Shown here piece after piece: positions 45,062 through 57,941 of a stretch of DNA of 64,000 nt. The position numbers were made by a program, and so were the translations under genes. Position 1 is the first letter of the stretch. The number at the start of each line of letters is the position of its first letter. The stretch is taken from positions 1 through 64,000 of the forward strand of contig MBPM02000163.1 of assembly GCA_001695595.3 (NCBI GenBank). Reading direction: 5' to 3'. This stretch comes from Plasmopara viticola (taxonomy: Eukaryota > Oomycota > Peronosporomycetes > Peronosporales > Peronosporaceae). The notes under the pieces are model-generated. The model was not told the DNA's origin, ran no database searches, and was given only the letters and a program-made list of their open reading frames with translations.

Positions 45062-45164
45062 TCCGAGTGGCCGGAATCGAACCAGCGACCAATTGATTTC
45101 CGAGTATACTGAGCTCAGTATCGAACACTACAGTCAATCGCTCTACCAACTGAGCTACACTCGG
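45062..45164 (-). tRNA. tRNA-Tyr(GUA), intron-containing
   Basis: Consensus copy. Confidence 0.92.
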
Positions 45165-45440
45165 TTGTTAACTGCCTTTCACGTTAAAACATACAAAAAC
45201 GTCGCATACCTCCTTCACGCTCAACTAAGACATCTGAGCTTATCTAGCACAGCGCCATTTGCTACTCCACTGACAGGACCTACTTTAAAAACACACACGC
45301 TCTTTAGCAAGTTTTGATGAAACTGGTTGACGCCTTCTGACTTAATTTAAAAGAGAGGAGCAGCACGGAAGAATAAGACAAGGCTTTAGTACAAAGGCAA
45401 AGCCAACCTAAAGGCGAATGATACAAGCCGTAACATCAAG

Positions 45441-45543
45441 TCCGAGTGGCCGGAATCGAACCAGCGACCAATTGATTTCCGAGTATACTGAGCTCAGTAT
45501 CGAACACTACAGTCAATCGCTCTACCAACTGAGCTACACTCGG
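45441..45543 (-). tRNA. tRNA-Tyr(GUA), intron-containing
   Basis: Consensus copy. Confidence 0.92.
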
Positions 45544-45819
45544 TTGTTAAGTGCCTTTCACGTTAAAACATACAAAAACGTCGCATACCTCCTTCACGCT
45601 CAACTAAGACATCTGAGCTTATCTAGCACAGCGCCATTTGCTACTCCACTGACAGGACCTACTTTAAAAACACACACGCTCTTTAGCAAGTTTTGATGAA
45701 ACTGGTTGACGCCTTCTGACTTAATTTAAAAGAGAGGAGCAGCACGGAAGAATAAGACAAGGCTTTAGTACAAAGGCAAAGCCAACCTAAAGGCGAATGA
45801 TACAAGCCGTAACATCAAG

Positions 45820-45922
45820 TCCGAGTGGCCGGAATCGAACCAGCGACCAATTGATTTCCGAGTATACTGAGCTCAGTATCGAACACTACAGTCAATCGCT
45901 CTACCAACTGAGCTACACTCGG
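45820..45922 (-). tRNA. tRNA-Tyr(GUA), intron-containing
   Basis: Consensus copy. Confidence 0.92.
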
Positions 45923-46198
45923 TTGTTAAGTGCCTTTCACGTTAAAACATACAAAAACGTCGCATACCTCCTTCACGCTCAACTAAGACATCTGAGCTTA
46001 TCTAGCACAGCGCCATTTGCTACTCCACTGACAGGACCTACTTTAAAAACACACACGCTCTTTAGCAAGTTTTGATGAAACTGGTTGACGCCTTCTGACT
46101 TAATTTAAAAGAGAGGAGCAGCACGGAAGAATAAGACAAGGCTTTAGTACAAAGGCAAAGCCAACCTAAAGGCGAATGATACAAGCCGTAACATCAAG

Positions 46199-46301
46199 TC
46201 CGAGTGGCCGGAATCGAACCAGCGACCAATTGATTTCCGAGTATACTGAGCTCAGTATCGAACACTACAGTCAATCGCTCTACCAACTGAGCTACACTCG
46301 G
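46199..46301 (-). tRNA. tRNA-Tyr(GUA), intron-containing
   Basis: Consensus copy. Confidence 0.92.
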
Positions 46302-46577
46302 TTGTTAACTGCCTTTCACGTTAAAACATACAAAAACGTCGCATACCTCCTTCACGCTCAACTAAGACATCTGAGCTTATCTAGCACAGCGCCATTTGCT
46401 ACTCCACTGACAGGACCTACTTTAAAAACACACACGCTCTTTAGCAAGTTTTGATGAAACTGGTTGACGCCTTCTGACTTAATTTAAAAGAGAGGAGCAG
46501 CACGGAAGAATAAGACAAGGCTTTAGTACAAAGGCAAAGCCAACCTAAAGGCGAATAATACAAGCCGTAACATCAAG

Positions 46578-46680
46578 TCCGAGTGGCCGGAATCGAACCA
46601 GCGACCAATTGATTTCCGAGTATACTGAGCTCAGTATCGAACACTACAGTCAATCGCTCTACCAACTGAGCTACACTCGG
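46578..46680 (-). tRNA. tRNA-Tyr(GUA), intron-containing
   Basis: Consensus copy. Confidence 0.92.
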
Positions 46681-46956
46681 TTGTTAACTGCCTTTCACGT
46701 TAAAACATACAAAAACGTCGCATACCTCCTTCACGCTCAACTAAGACATCTGAGCTTATCTAGCACAGCGCCATTTGCTACTCCACTGACAGGACCTACT
46801 TTAAAAACACACACGCTCTTTAGCAAGTTTTGATGAAACTGGTTGACGCCTTCTGACTTAATTTAAAAGAGAGGAGCAGCACGGAAGAATAAGACAAGGC
46901 TTTAGTACAAAGGCAAAGCCAACCTAAAGGCGAATGATACAAGCCGTAACATCAAG

Positions 46957-47059
46957 TCCGAGTGGCCGGAATCGAACCAGCGACCAATTGATTTCCGAGT
47001 ATACTGAGCTCAGTATCGAACACTACAGTCAATCGCTCTACCAACTGAGCTACACTCGG
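46957..47059 (-). tRNA. tRNA-Tyr(GUA), intron-containing
   Basis: Consensus copy. Confidence 0.92.
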
Positions 47060-47335
47060 TTGTTAACTGCCTTTCACGTTAAAACATACAAAAACGTCGC
47101 ATACCTCCTTCACGCTCAACTAAGACATCTGAGCTTATCTAGCACAGCGCCATTTGCTACTCCACTGACAGGACCTACTTTAAAAACACACACGCTCTTT
47201 AGCAAGTTTTGATGAAACTGGTTGACGCCTTCTGACTTAATTTAAAAGAGAGGAGCAGCACGGAAGAATAAGACAAGGCTTTAGTACAAAGGCAAAGCCA
47301 ACCTAAAGGCGAATAATACAAGCCGTAACATCAAG

Positions 47336-47438
47336 TCCGAGTGGCCGGAATCGAACCAGCGACCAATTGATTTCCGAGTATACTGAGCTCAGTATCGAAC
47401 ACTACAGTCAATCGCTCTACCAACTGAGCTACACTCGG
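47336..47438 (-). tRNA. tRNA-Tyr(GUA), intron-containing
   Basis: Consensus copy. Confidence 0.92.
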
Positions 47439-47714
47439 TTGTTAACTGCCTTTCACGTTAAAACATACAAAAACGTCGCATACCTCCTTCACGCTCAACT
47501 AAGACATCTGAGCTTATCTAGCACAGCGCCATTTGCTACTCCACTGACAGGACCTACTTTAAAAACACACACGCTCTTTAGCAAGTTTTGATGAAACTGG
47601 TTGACGCCTTCTGACTTAATTTAAAAGAGAGGAGCAGCACGGAAGAATTAGACAAGGCTTTAGTACAATGGCAAAGCCAACCTAAAGGCGAATGATACAA
47701 GCCGTAACATCAAG

Positions 47715-47817
47715 TCCGAGTGGCCGGAATCGAACCAGCGACCAATTGATTTCCGAGTATACTGAGCTCAGTATCGAACACTACAGTCAATCGCTCTACC
47801 AACTGAGCTACACTCGG
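47715..47817 (-). tRNA. tRNA-Tyr(GUA) at element 3 5' junction
   Basis: Mature sequence intact; element 3 begins at the next base. Confidence 0.92.
47801..47817. repeat. target-site duplication, left copy, element 3
   Basis: AACTGAGCTACACTCGG, repeated at 55653-55669. One more C upstream also matches, so the duplication is 17 or 18 bp. Confidence 0.92.
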
Positions 47818-47832
47818 ACTTCCCAATTTGCC
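47818..47832 (+). promoter_or_regulatory. conserved element 5' start motif (Inr/FPR-like)
   Basis: ACTTCCCAATTTGCC; differs from elements 1 and 2 only at the N position of the Inr/FPR-like match. Confidence 0.45.
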
Positions 47833-47903
47833 GGCTACTACGCAAGTCAAATCATAGGAAGTACTCCCTTTCAACCACCTTTTCTACCCTTCGTTCTATT
47901 GCA

Positions 47904-50427
47904 ATGGACAGCCCTGACATTTCTATCCCCGCGTATCGCAAAGAATCTTTCGAAAACGTCAAATCTGTCCCGTCTGCTGTCCCGTCTGCGTTGTTACTTA
48001 CTGTAAGTAATCATCAATTGGAGAAGGGACTCGATATAGAGTTGCCTCTGACATCCAGTTCAACTGACGACGCGGCTACGGTCACGCTGCCGAAACTTAA
48101 TGCTCGGACGCATTCGCTGGGTCAAGTGCGCCTGGTGGTACGGACAGTGAATCGATTCTCTCCCCTCAGTCAGGCGTCAAAAATGTCTCGTCCCCACCAG
48201 ATGAAGACATGCGTCCGACCATGGCTAGCTTACTTGCGCAGCAAGAAACCATTCGTCGGAGCACCGAAGACGCTGATGCTCGGCGTGTAGAAACGCCCAA
48301 GCCACTCGCCTGCGACATTGAAGCAATCGAACGTCAGTACGCTGCTGGCGGGGACTGGTCATTCATCGCCTCTCACATGGAGCAGGCGCGACCATATACC
48401 CTTCCTCGTGCCAAGTACGATATGGTAATCGATACCGGACGCATGTTTGCAAAAACACCGCTTCAGAAGATTATGGCATCGCTTACAGGCAAGCATCACG
48501 GCAACAAAGCACTTGAGCACCTGTACAGCAAGTTCGAGATCGGCCAAGTGTCCAAACTTCCTGGTGGTAATCTTCGGTAAAGTCGAAGAACGCCTGCATC
48601 GCTCTCGAGCGCACAAAAGTAAACATTCTAGGGGGTGTATTCATGTTTAAGGAATTCGACGTGCTAGGTGGCAAGTACTATGTCGATGTTTCGAATGTTG
48701 ACTCGGACACGAAAACGGACGTAATGCTGCACCGCTTGTTCTTGATGGGCTGTAAACCGGTGTACGATACCTTCCGTGAAGTAAACCTTGCAACTGGTAT
48801 AACGTCAGCAACCTGGAGAGTATACTTCCTTACCACGACATGCCCAGGTCCCCTCATTGTGAATGGATCAGTGTGTGACCAGCTCCAGTTCGACAACAAG
48901 TTGCACCCCGTGCACGGAAAGAACGCTCCATATCCTTCCGAGCGTTTGCCTTTCGGCTATCGTTCGCATCATTTCATCGACCTGCGCACGAGTGACGACA
49001 TCTATCGACGCCCAGCCACTCCAACCGGGTCACCACCACTGCAGCCTGTCACGGCACTTGTTGCAGCGAAACAGCAGCATCAAACGAACCCAAAACCAGC
49101 CACTTCTAAGTCCCAGCCGATGACCTCGCTGCAGCGTGCAGTACAGGAGTCCACAACGAAAAATGATAAGAAGCTTCAGCAAGAAGCTCAGCATAGTTTA
49201 CCGCCTAACTGCAATCGACTTGCAAGCCCCCTAAGCTGCACCGACGATATTCTGTCAGTTGCGACGTTCGAGGGGTCGAGCGGAAAAATTTCCCCACCCC
49301 GTAGTCCCGAAAGCAGTATGAAGAAGCCAACGATGTACCTTACAAATGGGGAAAGCTCAGACGGATTCGCAACCGTCTTCAACACCAAGAAGCGGAGCCG
49401 CGGAGATATTGACCTTTCGAATCTTCTTACCAAAAAGCAGCCGCAATCACTCGACGGGATCGCGACTAAAAACTACTTCGAGGTCCTGCAAAACATGGAA
49501 GTCGATCTTGAGCTTAAAGACGTCACGGCAAGCAAGAAGTTTGGCGTGCGCAAGCAGATCGTACCAGTAGCCGTGGCACGTCCTTCGGGGATGGCCACCG
49601 CAAAGGAGTCGGTATTTTTCATGGAAAAACACCACACAAAAATTAAAAAAGCTGCAAAGGCTTCGTCGATCCTAGAAGTCACGGAGGCAATGATCAATGA
49701 TGAAAATACTGCGCTGCTTGATACGTTGCCAGATCGCCTTGTGCTTGCAGACGAAAAGGTCGATGGCATGGTCAAGCTACTTGATAATGCAACAAATCCA
49801 GACCTTGTGATGAAGCCGGCAGCTCAATGTCCGATGGCTTTCAACAGCGCGTTGTCCCTTAAAATGGCAGATGACCACCGCATCATCGCTGAAATTGCGC
49901 AACTGCACGCAATTAACCGCGTATTATCAGCTACGTTCCCGCAAGAAGACACAACTTTTGTTACAAAGTGGAAGCGTGTCATGAATATGCCTCTACCATC
50001 CAACCGCCATGAAATCTTCAAGGCATGTGCCAAGTGGTGGACCCACTCTGACTCAATTACAGAGCTTGCGCGTGCGTCGAAGGCACTCGGTATATTTGAG
50101 CTTGCGCTCATGTCCGCTGCTCCGACACTCTTTAAAAATGACCACTGGATTCAATACTTTACAGGCCAGCCAGTCGAATGGATTCCAGCACACCACATGC
50201 GCTTCTTGCATCCCAACACACTGCTACGGCTGCTGCGTTCTAAGGTTGGAGAGCTCTGTATGGAGCAGTGGCGTGACGTACAATGGCAAGGTCACCTTCT
50301 TGATGATCTTGAAGTGCTCCGCCAGCTTGAAGGGTACTATCCGGACGACTCATCGGTGCTAAAAATTCAATTGAATGCCGGCTCCTTGGCTACGACTGTG
50401 GCTGGAGCTGTCTCCAGTCGATGCTAA
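47904..50427 (+). pseudogene. retrotransposon ORF1 (element 3; two 7-nt deletions)
   Basis: ATG 47904 (MDSPDISIPAYRKE). Compared with element 4, 7 bases are missing after 48104 and 7 more near 48577, each causing a frameshift, and 6 bases are missing near 48279 in frame. The remaining segments show the family blocks: PTMASLLAQQETIRR, KPLACDIEAIERQYAAGG, FDVLGGKYYVDVSNVDSDT and the C-terminal NDHWIQYFTGQPVEWIPAHH. It ends ...SSRC-stop at 50427, overlapping the ORF2 frame. Confidence 0.85.
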
Positions 50428-50470
50428 AGTTGAGTCGGAAGGACAACACGCTTGGAACGCTGTCTCGCTT

Positions 50471-53400
50471 ATGACAGTGAACACAAACGGCATCAAGCGA
50501 AATGGCCACCTCCTTATTGGAAATCTTTTGGCCAAGCACTCGCTAACATGCGTACAAGAAACCAAGTTTGCTGACGCGCAGCATCTCAATACGTTCAAGT
50601 TTCACCTCTGCTCACATTTTGCGCACAAACTCTTCGTCAATGACAGTAACACGCGACTCGACCGACCCACGCGCGGTCGCAGTAGTGGAGTCCTGACGCT
50701 GCTACGTTCTGATTTTCCTGGTATCGACACGGCTGCAGAAATGGTACACCTGTCGGTGCCGGGACGGTATCTTGTTGTAAAGGTAACGGTTCAACGTGCT
50801 CCCGTCTATATCCACAATGTGTATGCGCCCGTCGATAGACACGAAAAGCAATCGTTCTTTCTAAACCTTCCAATAGATGGGTTTGAAGATGATGCAACGC
50901 ACTTCGTGCTCGGAGATTTAAATACGCCACTTGACCCGCGACTTGACTGCTCGAAACCTGACTTGCGCTTCGACCCGAGCCGCTCTGCTTGTCTCGAGTG
51001 GCTTGCCAAGCTAGGTGTCGTTGATGCGTGGCGTACTCACTATGACTTTAAGCGAGTGTTTACTGGTCCCCTTCCTCGAAAAAATCGCCTGGACTACATT
51101 TTAGTTTCGGAGCAATTCTGTGACCGCTTTTACGAAAGTGCTGAATACTTCCTGCCAATGCACGCTGGGGATCATCTTGCTCATAGTGTTTCCCTTCGAA
51201 GCGGTACGCAGCTACATGGTCGTGGTTATTGGAAATTTCCACAATACCTCCTCGAATATCCAAAGATTGTATCAGCGATTGAGAGGGAGGCCGAGCAGGT
51301 CCTAGACCAACTTCGCCGTTCAAAAAACCCCGGGAAAATTTGGGAAAAGTGGAAAGGAAGCATCAAGACTCAGCTTCAAGACGTACAGAGGAAGCTCAAG
51401 CAACAAAGTACGCGAGAGATCGAAGATGCCCGCGTCACATTAGATCAAGCAGCCGCACGATACCGCGTATTTCCAGACAAAAACAATCGAGACTTCTTTG
51501 ACGAGGCTCTGCAAATCTATAAAGACACAGTCAAAAGAAGTAGTCACTACAATCATGATGCTTCTTTCGATTTCCAAGCCAACAACTCGGAACGTTCAAC
51601 ATCCCATTTTTTTCGTCCTCTCGACACAAGTTTGCGGCGCGTTTCGATTGAAGAGGTAATAACACCGAGTGGAAATGTCTCATCGAATCCTCAAGAAATT
51701 TCTCTGCGCTTCTTGGAGCACTGGGGGTCTGAGATGGGTGATGTCGAAAGCCCAAACGAATCGGCTTCTGAGCCAAATGGCGCGAAGCAACGCAAACTTC
51801 TTGACTCAATTTCGAGAAGCGTCCCAGTCACGAGCTACACAGCTTTGGAAGCCGACTTGACCACTGCTGACCTTGCAACTGCAATCCGGCATATGAGAGC
51901 GACATCCGCTCCAGGCATGGACGGATTGACGGCTGGATTTTATCAGGTGGCACCAGTAGTATTCGGGGAGTGCCTCGTCATTGTCTTTAGAGATAGGCTG
52001 CGACGTGGTAAGCTTTTGGCGTCTCAGCGCAAATCGGCGGTCGTACTGCTACATAAGAAGGGTTCTCGCGCTGAGCCAGGCAATTACCGTCCGATTGCAC
52101 TCGTGCCAGTCGACGTAAAGGTGCTGTCAAAAGCACTGACATATCGGCTACAAAGTGTAATGCTCGACTTGATTCATCCAGACCAAAAAGGCTTCGTCAA
52201 GACTCGATCAATTCATCATCATGTACGCTTTCTTGTCGACCTGCAAGACCTTGTCACAAGTCGGGATGAAGAGGCATACGCACTTTTCCTGGACTTTCAA
52301 AAGGCATTCGACCGTGTAAATTGGTCATACATGTTTCGGCTGCTGGCTTGCATGGGCTTTGGACCAGTTTTTATATCTTGGGTCCGGCTCTTGTACACCA
52401 AACCGAAGGCACACCTGCTCATCAATGGTAACATCCAGCCGGCTTTACACCCTACTCGAGGCGTTAAGCAAGGAGACCCTCTGTCGGCACTCCTATTTGT
52501 TCTCACAATTGAGCCTCTTGGAAATTTGCTTCGCAAACATGAGGAATACGGGGTATGTCTAAATGCGAATTGTACGGTGACAAGCATGTTTTTTGCAGAT
52601 GACTCGACGCTTCTCGCCGGATCAATTGATCACGTTCAGGCTCAGCTCGAAATTGTCGACGAGTATTGTGCTGGCTCTGGAGCAAGACTTAATCTATCCA
52701 AGTCGGTACTGCTGGCTCTTAATCGTAGCACGGTGTGTCCTGAACTTCCCGGGGTCCAAGTCCTTGATCGTTCTGACACAACAAAATACTTAGGCATCCC
52801 GTTCGGTCAGGCGTCAGTCAACGACATGATCACCGAATTCTTGGATGCTCGCTTTTTTGATGGCATAAAGTCATGGTACAGGCGCGCTCGCACACTCCGA
52901 GGGAGACTGCTCGTTGCACAGACGATGGTGCTATCACGCTTATGGCACTACACTCAGCACGCGAATATTTCTCAGATCATTGTGCGGCGCTGGCAATCGA
53001 TGCTTAACCGATTCGTGTTGAGTCGAAAGCATGATCGTGACGGAAAGCACGTGATGCTCATACCGAGCGAATTTCTTTATCTCCGGCGCAATCAAGGTGG
53101 TCTTGGAATTCCGCGTCTCGATGCACAGCTCAAGAAGCAACGTCTTTCGCTGTTATTGCAGTTTATTGGGGCTGTAAGTGCTGCTGATGAGCGAAACTGG
53201 ACGGCAGCGAGTGTTGAGCTGCTGGCGTCAGGATTACCTTCCTATGGCGGATGCCATGCACTGGACTTTCTTACAATTTCACCTCTTCGTCACGGCCAGC
53301 TTATCTCACTAAGCCGAAGTGCAATGTGGTGGAGAGAGACGTGGGTGTGTTGGTACAAGACTCGATGGAACGTCACGTGGCATGACTTGGATTCACATGA

Positions 53401-54561
53401 ACGCGCCACGTACGGCCTACATCAGCCGATTTGGTTCCATGCTGATGCTCAACTTCACTACGAGAAGCGAAAACGGTCCGATGCGGCAGTGGTGCATCGA
53501 CGTTGTCTAGGGATGGTTACCGAACCACAACGAAGCTTTCGTCTCCATATCTCACGTGTCTTCAACTTACGGTCACTTTCCGACTTCAGGTGTGAAGGTG
53601 AAGAGTGGCCAGCTGCAACTACCTTCGTACAGCGACATATCGACTACACGATTGGCTCAGTGCGACCGTATACACAGATAAAGTGGCTGCGCTCGCTGTA
53701 CCGCGAAGCGACACAGATTGTAGACCGCCTTGAAGCACGACAACTTGTACGAGACTTGTCAAGTATTGACGCACAGAGATGTCTGCTTCCACGAGTTGGC
53801 TACCGAAACAAAGCAAAAATATTCTTGATCCCAAAAATCCCACGGTCAGCGATTATAAAAATTGTCTGGGCGCCTGACCCTCCGAAAAAGCCGCACCCGA
53901 TGAAAATTTACTCGAAGCGCGTTGACAACCACCAAATTGAAGCCTTCGCGGAGTATAGCAAGCGACTGCGCCAGATCCTGCTTCCAGTCTTCGAAGACTT
54001 GCAGTTTCGTCTAGCGTTTCGCCTGCTGCCTGTGCGATCGCGCTTTTGGTTCTGGAGACTTCACATCCAGGGATTCGTAAATGCGTGCGTGCAGGATGCA
54101 ACGCGATAGAGACCGAAAAGCATTTGTTTTTTGACTGCACGCTTGCGTCACAGCTGTGGTGCCAGATCCTGCAGCTTGTCTCGCCGTTCTTTGTCTCTCG
54201 ACCGTCGTGGCTCGATATTGCTCTCGCGAGCAAGCTGCGCGTACGCGACGAATGGATTAAATGCTCTGTTGTGGTAAGAGAAGTATGGCATGTGCTTCGG
54301 GCTGTAGTGCTTCACACGATCTGGACAAACCGCAATCGATGCTTATTCGACGGACGGCAACCGATGCCAATAGCTCCGGCGCTCTTGATCATACTGTCGA
54401 CTTTCTGTGCGCACCTTCGCTTTCTCCAGCGACACCTGTATGACCGACAGCTGAGCCAAGATCTGCAACAAGTGATTGGCTTGCTGAGAACCCATTCCAT
54501 GTTTTGCAGCTTCACTTGCCAGCATCCAGGCATCACCCAGGAGCGTACTACGCAGCTCTGA
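50471..54561 (+). pseudogene. retrotransposon ORF2: APE endonuclease, RT, zf-RVT (element 3; late frameshift)
   Basis: I chose ATG 50471 (MTVNTNGIKRNGHLL) to match element 2. The frame is open back to another ATG at 50375 that lies inside ORF1. It has QETK, YAPV, GDLNTPLDPR, RLDYIL and GDHLAHS, then LDFQKAFDRV, RGVKQGDPLSALLF and FADDST. One base is lost near 54052 (TTCTGGAG against TTCCTGGAG), just before the zinc-binding motif, so the last 170 codons or so (CVRAGC...HLFFDC, NRNRCLFDGRQ; stop 54561) are in another frame. The endonuclease and RT remain intact in one frame. Confidence 0.88.
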
Positions 54562-55652
54562 CCTGCGAAGCCGGTGTCATCACGACCTGTGCGCACAAGA
54601 CAAAAAATGGGCGAGGTCTAGGAAAGAACACGGTCAATGTCGGCAAATATTGAGTTCATTTCAATTAATGCCACTTCGCCGTCAGATGTTGTGGCTGCTA
54701 CCTGGTCGGGCAGCCTGCCGGTTGCCCTTGCGGGTGAAATCGTTTCCTTTGAATAACGTCTGGGTTGCTTTAGGGTCCGACGTCGCCGCAAGCCTCGTAC
54801 TTGATGTATCCATACGGCGCACATGGAGGGGCACGGGTGCGAGCTAGCCGCGTCAGAAGCCGGGGAAGGCGGCGCCTCCTGAAAAGCAGTGAGAAAGCGG
54901 CTGTGTGTTGAGGCCAGAGCTTTTGTCTTCTGTGCGCCCTGGAAGGCCAGGGGTTCCTTGGTTCAGCCTGAGAGATGAAACACATCAGTTTTGGTAACCC
55001 TGCAGGGCTTGAGAAGCCAACTTACCTGTGGGGCCATAGAGGCAATTTTTTTTATTTTCGCTGTGGGGTGGAGGGACAAATTTTTTTTTATCTCATGACG
55101 AATGAAAAGCCAGGGACTTTACCTTATAAAGTTTAAGGTCGAGACCCGATCCCAGTTATGGGTCGGCCCACGGATTGAGCTGCGGGCTACGCCGTCGTGA
55201 AACGACGCGACAGTGTGCTGAAAGACCGGACTTCCGTTTAAGCACCTGAGGTCTCGACACGTGTGAACAATTGGCATGCAATGGGCACTGTATGCGCTGC
55301 ACATGTGCCCAAAGTTTCAGCTGTTGATTGGCCGCAGTTTCCGAGCAATGTTGCCACAAACAGAAGGTCTAAACGACCAATTTTGGCCGAAGTTGAAGTC
55401 AAAATGGGGGACAAAGTGTAGAACCGAAACCCTCTCAAGCCAGTGATTGGACGAAATCCAAAACCAAAACTAAGGAAAAAACACAAATTTATGCACTTTC
55501 CTTTTTTGAGGAAAATACATAAATTTATGAAGATTCCTATTTTGGATAAAAATGCATAATTATATATAGTACACTAGAGTAGTTTACAACAGATATTACG
55601 CCAGGCAAGTTGGGTAGACATTCGCCTTTATAACTTAATATAGACGACCTTC
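54562..55652 (+). other. element 3 3' UTR
   Basis: About 1.09 kb without a convincing ORF. It has T-rich runs near 55047 and 55083, a stretch at about 55401-55433 related to the element 1 3' UTR (GTAGAACCGAAACCCT), and an AT-rich tail with repeated ATAAATTTATG-like motifs (55485-55565). It ends AATATAGACGACCTTC. I see no clear GTCTATA partner for the terminal hairpin here. Confidence 0.65.
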
Positions 55653-55669
55653 AACTGAGCTACACTCGG
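55653..55669. repeat. target-site duplication, right copy, element 3
   Basis: AACTGAGCTACACTCGG followed by native flank TTGTTAATTGAC. Confidence 0.92.
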
Positions 55670-55945
55670 TTGTTAATTGACTTTCACGTTAAAACATACA
55701 AAAACGTCGCATACCTCCTTCGCGCTCAACTAAGACATCTGAGCTTACTAGCACAGCGCCATTTGCTACTCCACTGACAGGACCTTCTTTAAACACACAC
55801 ACGCTCTTTAGCAAGTTTTGGTCAAACTGGTTGACGCCTTTTTGACTTAATTTAAAAGAGAGGAGCAGCACGGAAGAATAAGACAAGGCTTTAGTGCAAA
55901 GGCAAAGCCAACCTAAAGGCGAATAAAACAAGCCGTAACATCAAG

Positions 55946-56048
55946 TCCGAGTGGCCGGAATCGAACCAGCGACCAATTGATTTCCGAGTATACTGAGCTC
56001 AGTATCGAACACTACAGTCAATCGCTCTACCAACTGAGCTACACTCGG
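55946..56048 (-). tRNA. tRNA-Tyr(GUA), intron-containing
   Basis: Consensus copy. Confidence 0.92.
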
Positions 56049-56325
56049 TTGTTAACTGCCTTTCACGTTAAAACATACAAAAACGTCGCATACCTCCTTC
56101 ACGATCAACTAAGACATCTGAGCTTATCTAGCACAGCGCCATTTGCTACTCTACTAACTGGACCTACTTGAAACACACATACGCTCTTTAGCAAGTTTTG
56201 GTGAATCTGGTTGACTCCTTTTTGACTTAATTTAAAAGAAAGGAGTAGCACGGAAGAATAAGACAAGGCTTTAGTGCAAAGGCAAAGCCAACCTAAAGGC
56301 GAATAAAACAAGCCGTAACATCAAG

Positions 56326-56428
56326 TCCGACTGGCCGGAATCGAACCAGCGACCAATTGATTTCCGAGTATACTGAGCTCAGTATCGAACACTACAGTCA
56401 ATCGCTCTACCAACTGAGCTACACTCGG
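56326..56428 (-). pseudogene. tRNA-Tyr variant with acceptor-stem mismatch
   Basis: Plus strand TCCGACTGG in place of TCCGAGTGG: position 68 becomes G opposite G5, breaking one acceptor pair. The rest is consensus, so it may still be weakly functional. Confidence 0.55.
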
Positions 56429-56705
56429 TTGTCAACTGCCTTTCACGTTAAAACATACAAAAACGTCGCATACCTCCTTCGCGCACAACTAAGACATCTG
56501 AGCTTACCTAGCACAGCGCCATTTGCTACTCCACTGACAGGACCTTCTTTAAACACACACACGCTCTTTAGCAAGTTTTGGTCAAACTGGTTGACGCCTT
56601 TTTGACTTAATTTAAAAGAGAGGAGCAGCACGGAAGAATAAGACAAGGCTTTAGTGCAAAGGCAAAGCCAACCTAAAGGCGAATAATACAAGCCGTAACA
56701 TCAAG

Positions 56706-56808
56706 TCCGAGTGGCCGGAATCGAACCAGCGACCAATTGATTTCCGAGTATACTGAGCTCAGTATCGAACACTACAGTCAATCGCTCTACCAACTGAGCT
56801 ACACTCGG
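56706..56808 (-). tRNA. tRNA-Tyr(GUA), intron-containing
   Basis: Consensus copy. Confidence 0.92.
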
Positions 56809-57085
56809 TTGTTAACTGCCTTTCACGTTAAAACATACAAAAACGTCGCATACCTCCTTCACGATCAACTAAGACATCTGAGCTTATCTAGCACAGCGCC
56901 ATTTGCTACTCTACTAACTGGACCTACTTGAAACACACACACGCTCTTTAGCAAGTTTTGGTGAATTTGGTTGACTCCTTTTTGACTTAATTTAAAAGAG
57001 AGGAGCAGCACGGAAGAATAAGACAAGGCTTTAGTGCAAAGGCAAAGCCAACCTAAAGGCGAATAAAACAAGCCGTAACATCAAG

Positions 57086-57188
57086 TCCGAGTGGCCGGAA
57101 TCGAACCAGCGACCAATTGATTTCCGAGTATACTGAGCTCAGTATCGAACACTACAGTCAATCGCTCTACCAACTGAGCTACACTCGG
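57086..57188 (-). tRNA. tRNA-Tyr(GUA), intron-containing
   Basis: Consensus copy. Confidence 0.92.
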
Positions 57189-57463
57189 TTGTTAACTGCC
57201 TTTCACGTTAAAACATACAAAAACGTCGCATACCTCCTTCACGATCAACTAAGACATCTGAGCTTATCTAGCACAGCGCCATTTGCTACTCTACTAACTG
57301 GACCTACTTGAAACACACACGCTCTTTAGCAAGTTTTGGTGAATTTGGTTGACTCCTTTTTGACTTAATTTAAAAGAGAGGAGCAGCACGGAAGAATAAG
57401 ACAAGGCTTTAGTGCAAAGGCAAAGCCAACCTAAAGGCGAATAAAACAAGCCGTAACATCAAG

Positions 57464-57565
57464 TCCGACTGGCCGGAATCGAACCAGCGACCAATTGATT
57501 TCCGAGTATACTGAGCTCAGTATCGAACACTCTAGTAATCGCTCTACCAACTGAGCTACACTCGG
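57464..57565 (-). pseudogene. tRNA-Tyr pseudogene, anticodon damaged
   Basis: Carries the acceptor mismatch and a changed, shortened anticodon region (CTCTAGTAATCG in place of CTACAGTCAATCG), which destroys the GTA anticodon arm. Confidence 0.75.
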
Positions 57566-57842
57566 TTGTTAACTGCCTTTCACGTTAAAACATACAAAAA
57601 CGTCGCATACCTCCTTCGCGCTCAACTAAGACATCTGAGCTTATCTAGCACAGCGCCATTTGCTACTCCACTGACAGGACCTACTTTAAAAACACACACG
57701 CTCTTTAGCAAGTCTTGGTGAAACTGGTTGACGCCTTTTTGACTTAATTTAAAAGAGAGGAGCAGCACGGAAGAATAAGACAAGGCTTTAGAGCAAAGGC
57801 AAAGCCAACCTAAAGGCGAATAATACAAGCCGTAACATCAAG

Positions 57843-57941
57843 TCCGAGTGGCCGGAATCGAACCAGCGACCAATTGATGAGTATACTGAGCTCAGTATCG
57901 AACACTACAGTCAATCGCTCTACCAACTGAGCTACACTCGG
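57843..57941 (-). tRNA. tRNA-Tyr(GUA), intron shortened by about 5 nt
   Basis: Mature sequence normal. Bases TTCCG are missing at the intron 3' edge, leaving about 25 nt and changing the 3' splice region. Confidence 0.65.

Larger units (their letters stand above)
42134..47817. repeat. tRNA-Tyr tandem array C (15 copies)
   Basis: Units of about 379 bp close to the array B type. They mix two marker positions (GAATGATA/GAATAATA in the tRNA 3' flank, TTAAGTGCC/TTAACTGCC in the 5' flank). The first and last units share an A-to-T change (GAATTAGAC near 42340 and 47645). Confidence 0.95.
47818..55652 (+). mobile_element. non-LTR retrotransposon element 3, tRNA-Tyr-targeted
   Basis: About 7.8 kb: 86-bp 5' UTR, ORF1 (two 7-nt deletions), ORF2 (one late frameshift), 1.09-kb 3' UTR, 17-18 bp tRNA-Tyr duplication. 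Almost identical to element 4 across the shared 4.9 kb but clearly diverged from elements 1 and 2. It lacks ORF3 and the 59-bp block. Confidence 0.93.

Noticed and set aside
54637..54756. 39-codon ORF in the element 3 3' UTR
   Set aside because: No counterpart in elements 1 or 2, no recognisable motif, and its length is expected by chance.
55047..55092. T-rich runs as poly(A) tail of a minus-strand insertion
   Set aside because: No duplication, ORF or retrotransposon similarity on the minus strand beside them.
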